Shown one piece after another: positions 11,645-21,604 of a stretch of 64,000 nt of DNA. The translations under genes were made by a program, and so were the position numbers. The notes beneath the pieces are model-generated. The model had not been told where the DNA came from and searched no databases. It saw only the letters and a list, made by a program, of their open reading frames with translations. Origin of the DNA: Lycocorax pyrrhopterus obiensis (lineage: Eukaryota > Chordata > Aves > Passeriformes > Paradisaeidae); the NCBI GenBank assembly GCA_014706295.1, contig JACSVZ010000007.1:55566975-55630974 (forward strand), given 5' to 3'. Position 1 is the first letter of the stretch. Each line of letters opens with the position of its first letter.

Positions 11645-11785
11645 CATTACACTCCCGTGAGGAACAGTTATTTGCATTTTATTGGTGAGTAATTTGAATC
11701 ACGCTAGTTCAGCGAGTTAACCCAAGCTGTGATGAAATCATAAATAAGTACAAGAATCCTAATTCCTGGTTCTTGGGTTCAGCTG
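11645..11785 (-). repeat. MIR-like ancient repeat fragment, antisense
   Basis: Read on the plus strand, the order of features is that of a reversed MIR: CCCGTGAGGAACAGTTATT (compare CCTGTGAGGTAGGTATTATT), GCATTTTATTGGTGAGTAA (compare CCCATTTTACAGATGAGGAAA), GAGTTAACCCAAGCTGTGAT (compare GGTTAAGTGACTTGCCCAAGGTCAC), and AAGAATCCTAATTCCTGG (compare GGAATAGAACCCAGG). The collinear match over about 140 bp is more persuasive than any single word. Strong divergence fits the pre-avian age of the family. Confidence 0.6.
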
Positions 11786-14139
11786 GTTGCTTTTTGTGTT
11801 TCTGGCCCCTCGGGGAAGATGAAATTGAGGTCACATCTACAGCACCTGGCAATCAGTAGGGTCATGGCACACCTGTGGTGTGTCCCCACAGTTCTGTGCC
11901 CAGGGCATCAGGAGCAGCTGAGCTGTGCAGGTGTGGGGCTGCAGACCAGCGAGGGAACTCAAGCAAGGCTTGTGGGATTGGTTCCAGCCTGGACAGTGCA
12001 TTCCCAGCCCGACACTGACACTGCCTCTGCCAGTGCCCTGGGCACCTTGGAGACATCTGGTGAGCACTGTGGGCTTCACGGCAGAGGAGCTGCCGAGTTC
12101 CAGAACTGCTGCCTACACTGTGTCTGTCTTCACACCAAGGTTAAAAAGTAGGTGAAGACTCACCATTATTTGTGCTCCTCAGCAGACTAGTCCCAAATGG
12201 GGCCCGCCCATATCCAGTCTTTGATGATAATATTTACTGTAAGGCAATGAGGCAAGGGTGTGATTTCAAAATATGACTACAGCTGGAGCCAGTAGACATC
12301 CTTTAAAGTGCTAAGTCTTCAATAGTTGGAATATTTGGCTTGAAAGTCTTTCAGTTTCAAGTGCAGTAGCTTCTGGAGGCTGAGCAACAAACCCAATGCC
12401 CTCTTCCTCTCTGCTCCATCTTCAGAGTCAGTGAGACAAAACAAATCAAATCTGCCAGGTTTGGCTTCCTGAAACCTTCCACCTAAGATTTACAGCTTGT
12501 GCACTGCTTTAATCCTGGTACTTTCCAGCTCCCTGTTTCTGTTTCTTTTATTAGTCACCTTTCTATTGTAAGTAGCTTTAAGCTGTAATATCACTTGTGG
12601 AGGATGAATATAAAAGGCTTAGTCTGCAGAGAATAATCCTCATGCACAGCTTTTGTTGGGGCTACATGGGGGCATAGGCTTTTTTAACACTAAAATGCTG
12701 GTGCTTTTGGAAAGAGTGGACCTGTTGCTCTCTGTGAAATATGAACAGCCTGATCCCTACCCAATTTATAATGGAATAAATTCATAGTGACTGACAGGAG
12801 CTCAGGCATTGCTGCATCATTTCAAGCCAGGGATCCAGCTCTTGCAGCGCTGTCTCTGACCCTGGCCAGCAGCAGTTTCATTAGAGAATGTGACAAGGAA
12901 GGCTCTAGAAACAATTACAGTGTGACCTGCCTTTAGAGAAGACTCCTTCCCAATGTTCAGTTCAAAGGCTGGTTTGTGCCTTCGAATGCTGTGTCCATCT
13001 CTATAAGCTCAGACAGGTTACTTTAAGTCGCTGCCATTTAAAATCCATTTTCTTTCATACAGATTCTTCAATTTCAGGTAAATCAAGGTATTACATCATC
13101 ATAGCAGCCATAAAGTCTTGTATTAATCTCATGAGCCTGACAGAAACTGTGCATGACCTGACACATGAGATCTGAATGGAAAAGCAAACAAAAGACTTCC
13201 AGGAAAGCAAGTGTGCCCTTATTCACTCCCTAGGTTAGGCAGGCTTTGTTTTACATGTGCATGGGGACACACTTCTTGTGTACATAGCAAGATTGATCAT
13301 ATAGTGAACATCTGGAATTCATGCAAATCCCTCAATCAAACACTAAAAATCCAGTTTTATAGCATTCTGCCAGCTGTGTTAAAACACATCTGACATCATA
13401 TCTGCACTCCGGCTGCCCTTGTGCCCACAGGTCTCTCCTTCCCTGGAGAGACACTCTCTCTGTCTCTCTCTCTCTCTGTCTCTGCTGAGGCAATCTGGAG
13501 GAAGAGAAGGGGAGAGAAACCTCCTCCTGCACAAAGAAAAACCAAGCTGATCATAAAACTTGTTCCCTTATAAGCAGCTGGGAAAAGTCACATACAAATC
13601 ATGGTGGCTGGCTTTTGCAGAGATTTGTGTTAATATTTCCTTAAGCTTCAAGTCACATGAATTTAAGCTGTGTTTAGCTCTATGATTGGCTTTGAATGAT
13701 TCCCAGTAGTGAGGAAGTACCTTGGGAGAACCCTTGTCCTTTCAGATGGTGCCATAACCAATGTGCCAAATCAAAAATGATTCTGTCTGAGGACGTTTGG
13801 GGGACATTTGCTACAGGGAACAGAGCAGGCATATGACCAGAAGGAATTGCCTGGGACAGGACCATGTAATGGAGAAACTACAGCAGGCTTATGGCTTAGA
13901 AGTATTAGCAGGTCAGCTCATCACAACCCTGCTCTCCCACCATCCTACTTCTCAGTTCAAGTGAAGGTACCCTGTGCAGAGGACCTGCAAAAAACTCTGA
14001 GAAGCCCACTATTTTAAGTGGAAGCAGTTTTTCAATATGTTTATGTAATTCACAGCACAGTGCAGGCCCTCTCCCAAAAAATCGAAAGAGTCTATTGGCT
14101 GCAAAACAAATATATATCTTAATAAACTCATTTTTACAA
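11786..14139. other. Unique non-coding DNA
   Basis: 11800-12150 is GC-richer, with overlapping open frames on both strands (80-110 codons) and no recognisable protein, so I treat it as non-coding. The remainder is ordinary sequence with a CT microsatellite at 13453-13484. Nothing else is identified. Confidence 0.5.
13453..13484. repeat. Microsatellite (CT)n, interrupted
   Basis: About 32 bp of alternating C and T interrupted by two TGT steps. It is a candidate length-polymorphic site. Confidence 0.9.
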
Positions 14140-15430
14140 CAGATGAAAATGTTGAGGAGCTACTAGAAATAATAGAAATGAGAAACTGAGGATTGTAGAA
14201 AACTAGTAAAAAGATAAAAGCTTATAATAAGAGGAAAAGAACATGAGAAAGAACAAATGTTATCCTCCAGAATTCAGACTAATAATAACAGGCTAATAAG
14301 AACAAAAGAGCAAAGGAAATACTAATGATGGTGCTGCTACTTTAGTAGAAAGAAATAAGAGAAAGGATAATCTTATTCAATGAGAAGGAAAGACTTTTCT
14401 GTCAATTAATATAAAAGATATTAGATTAAAATAAAGTTGAATATGGCATCTGGATTACTTGCAAGTAAGAACCTTAGAAGACCTGTCTGAAGAGCCTCTT
14501 ATATTGTTGATTGAGAAGATCCAGAAGGCAGAAGGGAAACTTGTGCTAGTCCATTATTTGGAATAGAATAGGTGATATGACCCTGACATTCTTCCCAAAC
14601 AAAATAATGGCTGGCTAATATTGGTTTCAATTAACTTAGAAAGAAAGGAAGCTAAAATAACAAGGCTGCATCAGCTGGAAAGGAATCTTGTCAAACTGAC
14701 CAAAAGCTTATGACTCTATAAACTTGTTGATATAATCTAGATGTTTAGAGGACCATAAGTTTGCTGTAGATCCCCCAGCAACACAAAAAAACCTGCTGTG
14801 TGGTAATTACAAAATGACTGCAATCACCTCTTCCTGACATGGCTGCATTGGGGCACAGTCATGTATTGGGAACTGAGACTGCACAAGTTATTTGGCTTGG
14901 GATGTGTGTAATTTGATAAGTGAAAAAGATGATTAAAATCCATCTGACACACCTCAAATGGATATAAACGGCGTGTATGAAGTATATGGATTTCTGGTGA
15001 GAGACTGCTGAGAGCTGTTCATCTTCTTAAACTCTGGAACATTGCTGATGATCTGAAAGAGAACTCACAGTCCTTGCTGATAGAATTTGGAGATGACACA
15101 TAGAATTGGAACATGATGAATGAAAAACAAGACAAATTGCTGACAGGGAATGATCTGGATAGCAGGGTAAGTGGATTGCAGCAAAGGAATCATGTGTTTT
15201 CATACAGACAACAAGAAAACAAGACGTTCAGCTGTGAAGAATGAAGGTTCTGCTTCAACAGTGGGAAAGAGTCTTTAAAAATGGCTCCATGATTATAGCA
15301 AATTGCAATGTGACAACAGGAGAGGCTATGGCAGAAGGGACAGAGCAGTCCCTGTCTGGGTGCACAGAGTAACTGGAGATTACCGAAATGTTAGGCATAC
15401 TCTTGTAAACAGGGTAGTTACTAGATAAAT
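14140..15430 (+). repeat. Very decayed CR1 LINE ORF2, sense
   Basis: Several landmarks of CR1 ORF2 occur in the correct order. GAATCTTGTCAAACTGACC near 14680 resembles the region before reverse-transcriptase motif A. GATATAATCTAGATGTTTAG near 14729 resembles the motif A coding sequence (GATATATCTAGATTTTAG). GAATTTGGAGATGACACATAG near 15085 resembles FADDTK, the catalytic motif C. AATGATCTGGATAGCAGGG and GCAAAGGAATCATGTG near 15150-15200 resemble the downstream segment. All frames are broken and there are deletions between the landmarks. The 5' limit is a guess from an A-rich stretch that could be earlier ORF2. I am confident in motif order, less so in the full extent. Confidence 0.5.
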
Positions 15431-16689
15431 TTGAAGTAAGGGATATGATGAGACAGTGAATTATTCACTGTAACAACTAGCATGGTTTGTTCTTAACTTT
15501 GTCACTGAAAAAATAAAGTAATCATATCTCTCCAAAGGACAGAGTCAAACTAGAAGACCCATGGCCAGTGCTCTGCTCAAGGTCGGACTGAAAGATACCT
15601 TTTGTTTCATAATCACTGAAGCCTGCTTGGAGGTGTCAGATATTTGGGGTTTTTTTTTCTTCAAATATTAAATAAGACCAACTCCTGCATGTCCAGCTTG
15701 CTACAGAAGTGAACACCATTTCTGAAATTCAATTAAATTGCTTCAACTGCCATATAATACTAAAGGCCCTGTTCGAAGCCCATGGAATCAGACAGAGCTT
15801 TTCTGTCCTTTACACTCATCCATGGCCCAGCCTTTTAAAGGGGGATCCAAGGGCAGTGATCTCACCAGCCATTCTGTAAAATACCAACATGTGGGCCTTT
15901 CCAAATGCTACCCCATGCTACTGAGTTCATGGTGGCTTAATAAGTAAACAAAATCTTCAGTTGAAATACAGGCCACTACTTGCTTCAATATATTCTGTGG
16001 TTTTGCATTTATGATTTTGGTAATATCTTCTTACACCACTGAAGTGTAAATTTCATGAATAAATTCTATTATCTCTGGAATTTCACTGACTAAAATAGGA
16101 GCACGTATACAGTTTCAAAATAGTTAAATTCATTCTTCTCACATATCACAAGAAGAATTGCATGAACAATCCACACTGAATAATTTATTCAGTAAATTTA
16201 GTTTTAAGGTGACTTTTTAAAAGATCTACCTAACTTATTTGCCACTGCCAGGTGATTCTTTTATGGGCCATATTTGCATATGTAGCTGATACAAACCCCA
16301 TTTCCTCTGAGTCTTTGTGCAAGCATTCGATACTGGTACTGTGGGTTTCACGGCTTAAATAACTTTGTTCTCTCATTAGATTCATACCCATAACCCCTGC
16401 AAACATGAGATTCATACCCTATCCCCCGCAAACATGAGCAGCCTTAATAAGTTTTGCTGTCTGTGTGGTGGACAAAAATGTGGGAGCATAACTGTATAAA
16501 TATTTGGATCACTGAGTCCATCTTCTGAACTTTCAGACATTGCATCTTCAAATCTCTTTCCAAAGCTCAGGCAGCACATTGGGGTTTCAGGGTTGCCCTA
16601 ACTCATCCCGTTACACAGCTGTTGAGGAATTTGCTTTCTTGGATAGATGAGGAATTGTAAATTTTGTGACTGTTACATTTAGGCTTCTT
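15431..16689. other. Unique non-coding DNA
   Basis: No gene or interspersed repeat is recognised. The stretch is AT-rich around 15950-16230. A 30-bp tandem duplication lies at 16379-16437. Confidence 0.55.
16379..16437. repeat. Tandem duplication of a 29-30 bp unit
   Basis: Two adjacent copies of GATTCATACCC plus a C-rich spacer plus GCAAACATGA are present (16379-16408 and 16409-16437). They differ only in the spacer (ATAACCCCT against TATCCCCC). A local duplication with slight decay. Confidence 0.92.
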
Positions 16690-17115
16690 CTTTCAATTTC
16701 CTGACTTTTTGTGCACTCTCCTTAGACTTAAACACTCTCCTTAGCCTTAAATCACTTCCTTACTCTCCTAGCATTTACTTCTCCAATATTTTTACAGTGA
16801 ACAATTCTAGCTCCTTCTCAGCCTTTGTTTTCATACACTAACCATGTTTTTCCCTAGGATGGATTTCACCTTATCATCTTAGCAATTCCTCTAACCTCTT
16901 AATTCAGATTAAACTCCTTTCTTGACCACCGGTCATAAATTTTACTCCAGATGAAATCTGAACATTTCTTTGTAAAATAACAGTAATCACCAATCTTTAA
17001 ATACTCTGCCTGAGACACGGTAAATGTACTGCCTTTATTTCTTCACAGCTGCACTACACCGAAGGCCTGCATGATTGTTAACTACCGATCTGTCTAAGAA
17101 GGATAATAGATGGGT
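16690..17115 (-). repeat. Old CR1 LINE fragment, antisense (ORF2)
   Basis: The plus strand follows the reverse complement of an old CR1 ORF2. In order: a CTCCTTCTCAGCCTTTG word, AACCATGTTTTTCCCTAGGA, CTTATCATCTTAGCAATTCC, CTCCTTTCTTGACCACCGG, and ACTCCAGATGAAATCTGAAC (compare ACTCCAGATGAGGTCTCACC). It then runs on to TGTAAAATAACAGTAATCACC and a CACAGCTGCACTACACCGAA block near 17045. A 19-bp tandem duplication (16715-16752) lies inside its start. No frame survives. The boundaries are soft. Confidence 0.6.
16715..16752. repeat. Tandem duplication of a 19-bp unit
   Basis: ACTCTCCTTAGACTTAAAC is followed at once by ACTCTCCTTAGCCTTAAAT, two differences in 19. It lies within or at the edge of the antisense CR1 fragment. 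Confidence 0.93.
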
Positions 17116-17666
17116 GTAGTTCCATGCCTTAATTGATCTGATGACAGAGCTGGTTCAAGAGATTCTTGCCATCTCAGACATTTGGATTTCTAAATTTTTT
17201 TTTAGTAATGCTGATATACACTTCTTGCTTCTTGTTTACTGCTTCTGTTTCAGACAAGGAGAAGTATTTGGTTCCCATTTCTAACCACTCTCCAACATTG
17301 CTTCTTCTTATTCATCCACCCTTCTGTTGCATCCTTGATTTATCCATTTTCCCCCCCCATTTATTGAGTTTCTAGTTAAGGAGTTCCCAGTTCTCTGTAG
17401 AAATTCTTCTAATTGTGCTTCAACATGGGCATTTGCACACTGTATTTTTGCAATTTGTCATGCTCCCTGATAGATTGAGGTATGTTCTGAAGACCACACA
17501 AATCTCCCATCTTCTATTAAGAGTCAACCTAATACCAGCAAATACCAGATTCAGTTGTAATTCTATAACAACATTTCAAACAAAATATCAAGTCAAATTT
17601 GTCCCAAAATCTTTCTTTCAGAAAAGTCAGTCTCTTCACTACAGTAGTTCCTGTCTCAGAAAAACA

Positions 17667-17689
17667 TCTCTCTTTCTCTCTCTCTCTTT
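17667..17689. repeat. Microsatellite (TC)n
   Basis: A pure to near-pure TC tract of about 23 bp. Confidence 0.88.
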
Positions 17690-18724
17690 GGCCTCTTCCT
17701 TATCTACTTATAATCGCTCTATTCACCCCTCACCTTTTCCATTTCAGTTCATGTGTCATTATAGAAATGCTCTTAGAAATTTAATCCACATACACAATTT
17801 TTTTTCCAGGAAACGAGCAAATGAAGAGAAAAAGATCAGAAATATCACTGAATAATATTTACTGGAACAACACTATCTTTAGGTGGTCTGGGAAAATGAC
17901 CATATTTATTGAAAGTCTTAGGTCTTATTACTTGGCATGACCAGTTAAGTCTGTTTGATAAGCAACATCTTCCCGTACTTACGATGTTTTGAAGCATTTC
18001 TTAATGTTTGTGGCTGGAACAAGACCCAGTGAATCCTCTGTGCATTTAGCGACTGCTTAAATTTAAAGGATACTTAATGTGAGCAGAGCACTGACTAAAA
18101 AATAGGAGCTTCCTTCCTCACTAGCAAATTGCTAAATTAAACTCATAAAATTTGAGGAAAATAACAGCCTTCATTGGATAGTTTTAAGTGCAAACAACAG
18201 CAATGACCTTTAACTCGGGCTTTGAATGCAGTCTTAAGCTTTCTTGGTCTTCACTTCATTTCCCTTTAGACATACATTCAGCCAGGGGGCCAAAGGTTTC
18301 CTTCTGAGCTCTTGAATTGACTCTCAGAGTTTACAGCTATTCATTAACCTATGGTTTAAACCTTCCATCTTTAGTATGTTTTGCAGATGATGGAATATTA
18401 CATCTGCACAGCAGTGTGTCCCGCTTCACAAACGTGCCTGCAGATAGAGCGAGCAGAGCATAAAGACATTTCAGCAAACTGATATGTGGACAAGTGGGTA
18501 AATGTTGGAATGCATGATTGTCAAAACTCGTTGCACGTTTTAGCAGATGTCTCAGCAGCTGATGGGAAATGTCAAAAACATCCTGTATTTTGCACAGAAT
18601 AGCTTAATAATGATCACAGACTGGCTGAATCTCTCAAAGTTAAGGTAAATCAGACACAGAACTCATAAAAGAAACATTTCAGGAATGAGAGCTCACTGAA
18701 AACAGCAAACTTGTGTCTTCTCTC

Positions 18725-18740
18725 TTTTTTTTTTTTTTTT
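18725..18740. repeat. Poly-T run (T16)
   Basis: Sixteen consecutive T. It could be an antisense retroposon tail, but no body is recognisable next to it. Confidence 0.9.
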
Positions 18741-20977
18741 AAAGCTGCTTCCTGAGTTCTTGAAAATCAGGATTTCATGTCCACCTTGAAACAGAAGTTT
18801 GCTGCTGGTCTAAGGCAGAAATCAGCCCTGTTTCCCTTTTACTGTGATTACTTTTTTACAAAGATTGAAAATTTGAAATAGATGAGTGTAGCTATATGTA
18901 AATGAGTGGTCTTTTATAAATACTCACTCTTCTTTTTTCCCCCAAGCAACTTTTCACAGATGATTTGAAGCACAACCATAATGCTTTGCCTTCATAGTAA
19001 TCGGGTTTCCATATTTTGTGTGCTTACTTGCTCATTTCTCTTTTAGGGTAGGTGTTTTCTCTGCAATAATATCCATTGATCATACTGAATTGCAAAACTA
19101 TGTCTTAGACCTGTTATCTGATTGCTTGACTTTTGACTGGCTTCTGGTTGTGTTTAGCTGAATTATTGGACTGGAGGAGCCTGCTGCCTGACCCTTCTCC
19201 AAGGGTATTTGGCTACCTCTTCAATAACCCTTTCTTTTCATGACTTTTCAAATTAAAACAAAAAATGGACTTGGCTAAAGCGTTAATCTAGATTGTATTT
19301 TTCCTGAGAAGTGCTTAAACGTAAAGAACACTTAATCAGGCATAACAGACAAAAAAGTTTTGTTGGGTTTTTTTTTTCTGAATGATTTATAGTCCAGTTT
19401 CTTCTTCTGTGGTTGCAGAAAAGAAGGAGGAATCAAAGAAGTTCATTACTCAAATTGGCAACAGTCTCATAAGGGAGGGACAGCAGAAGGAAAACACAGC
19501 CATAATTTTACCTATTTTATGAGAGGTGAGCTCTTCCATACTTCTCTGAGCAGACAATGGCAACTTCAATATAAAGAAACACACCACCAGTAAAATACAT
19601 ATGAAAGAGAAGGATTACTGATATGGTCTCAGGAGCATCAGATAGAAATAAATTCACTTTCTGTTACATTCTGGTGTGCTACTCACACAGGCCAAAGCGG
19701 CACAGCTGGGAGGGCACAGGGTGAAGGAATTAGAGATGGAAAGGAGGTTTCAGCAGCTCTCACTTGGGTAACAGGATGTTTTTGGGCTTTAGTCATGCTG
19801 GGAGGCAAAGGGCAGTTTGGGCATGCTGAGCCCAAACTTTCCAGCTGCTGGCTTCAGCTCAGCAGAAATGTTCCTGCACGATATTGTATCCATCTCACAA
19901 GTCAAAGAACTGTGCTGTTTCCTGTAGCTTCTCCCTGGTTTTCTGTGGTGCTTTCACCCCAACACAGGCCATAGATGGATGAATGCTTGCACACATCCAC
20001 GTCTTTGCAAAATGGCCAAGAGCTCAAGCCACACTGGAACTGCGTCACTGGAACTTATTCCAAAAAGTATATTCAGAGGATACCGAGGCTTTTTCAAATT
20101 CTGCTCAAATGGGGCACAACTGACCTATTAAATGCTTACAGATCCTTCCTGAACACTTGCAACATATACCCTTAGTGCCTTTTGAAAAATGGTCCCAGCA
20201 CAGAGGTGCCTAATACAGAACAGCAGCTTTTCATGGGCTCCCTTTGTTTGTGGCTACTCCCCACTTCCTTGTGAGCTACAGTAGCCAGAGACAGCAGCTC
20301 TTTAACAAATTTCCATAATTTCATTGAGCTCAAAGATAATTACGTGAAGCGTTAAAAAATACTGCATTTGGCTTGCCTGAAAGCTGCTGTGATGGAGGAA
20401 AGAAAGGCAGAAATAATATGCTTTGTTTCCATTTTCAGTCTGTTGACTAATCGAAAAGAAGCAAAAGGGTCTAAACCCCCCTTTTCTTGATCCAGTCATT
20501 GTCTGACAGCGAGGGAAATGTCCTTGGGAGGAATAAACAATCAATCTGTGCAGAAAGACAAAGCATAAAAAATTGTAACTCTGATAAATTGCTGAATATA
20601 ATTATGAAAATTGAAAAATGAGAAAAAAACCCAACATGATTATGGCCTAACGAGAGAGCAAATGTTTTCAGGTTTTATCAGCAATGGAGGGAGTATAACA
20701 GGATGCAGTTGTCTCTCAAACCAACAACTCTGCATGATTCCTTGATGTAATTTGGAAGAAGCAGGATAAACTGTGATTTACAAAACTCTAGTTAGCAAAT
20801 CTGTTCAGGGGTTCCATGCATATCAACATGGTCATACCAGTGTGTGTCAGAGACAGATTATCCTCTTGCCCTGCTCTCAGCTGTGAGGACATGTGTGTGC
20901 ACAGCTGTGAGTGAAAATCCACCTCTGCCCTCCCAGGTAATGCCCGCATGAAACCAGCCCCAAACTGCCTGAACTTA

Positions 20978-21011
20978 ACATATATATATACACACACACG
21001 TATATATATGT
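20978..21011. repeat. (TA)n-(CA)n microsatellite forming an inverted repeat
   Basis: ACATATATATA (20978-20988) and TATATATATGT (21001-21011) are exact reverse complements separated by a short CA-repeat spacer. Alternating purine-pyrimidine sequence of this kind can extrude a cruciform or adopt Z-form. It is probably a slippage-prone, length-variable locus. Confidence 0.93.
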
Positions 21012-21552
21012 GAATAAATTATTAGTAGTACTTCTTGACTAGAAACAGGCAGTATTAGCAGTACAGGGAAAGCAACACTTTTAGTGATGGATGCTGGATG
21101 TTGTTCAAGAGAAATAGAAAGATTTTTTTCTTTGTAACTAATTCTGTTGATTGACAAGGGAAAAAAACCAGCCCAACCCAAACAAAAAATTGTTCACATA
21201 AGCTACAAGGTTGGAATCAGGGAGAAAGAGCCAAGAAGCAAACCTGTCTCTTGTTTAAGCTAACCTCTTCAATACCTGATCACCTTTCCCTGGAAATGGT
21301 GGATTAAGAAATAGTGAATGAAAATGAAATAACTGTTTATTGTATTTGTGTGGTTCTTAATCACTGCTCTTGACACAGCTGGTATCTCTTCAGGAAAGCT
21401 GAAGTGAAGGAAATGTCACTGTTTTTCAGCCTACAAGAAAGAATTTGTGGGGTCATGTATTCATTTCTGTCCTGGAAAACTATGCTGTTGCTATTGAGAA
21501 TTATAATTTTATTTTATGAGCAAGCAACTAAGAGGATTCTTAAATTGGAAAC

Positions 21553-21604
21553 TAAAGGACTAGATGGTCTTTAGAAGTTTCAAACCATCCTATGCTTCTA
21601 TGAA
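21553..21604 (+). repeat. CR1 LINE 3' terminal remnant, sense
   Basis: AAAGGACTAGATGGTCTTTAG, followed by AGTTTCAAACCATCCTATGC and TTCTATGA, matches the last about 50 bp of CR1 (GGACTAGATGATCTTTAGAGGTCCCTTCCAACC... TTCTATGA). Such very short 3' ends are the product of early abortion of reverse transcription. Upstream sequence is not CR1. Confidence 0.75.

Larger units (their letters stand above)
17116..21552. other. Unique non-coding DNA
   Basis: Pyrimidine-rich in 17160-17800, with 146 open codons from 17415 that look like nothing known. It holds a CT tract (17667-17689), a T16 run (18725-18740) and an AT/CA palindrome (20978-21011). The segment 20310-20440, with TTCCATAATTTCATTGAGC and AATTACGTGAAGCG words, looks like the balanced, AT-rich sequence often seen in conserved non-coding elements; this is an impression only. 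Confidence 0.5.

Noticed and set aside
15768..15786. TGTTCGAAGCC resembling a tRNA B box
   Set aside because: No A box, acceptor stem or cloverleaf can be formed around it.
17415..17855. 146-codon open frame on the plus strand
   Set aside because: It lies in a pyrimidine-rich region including a CT microsatellite. The serine/leucine-rich product is an artefact.
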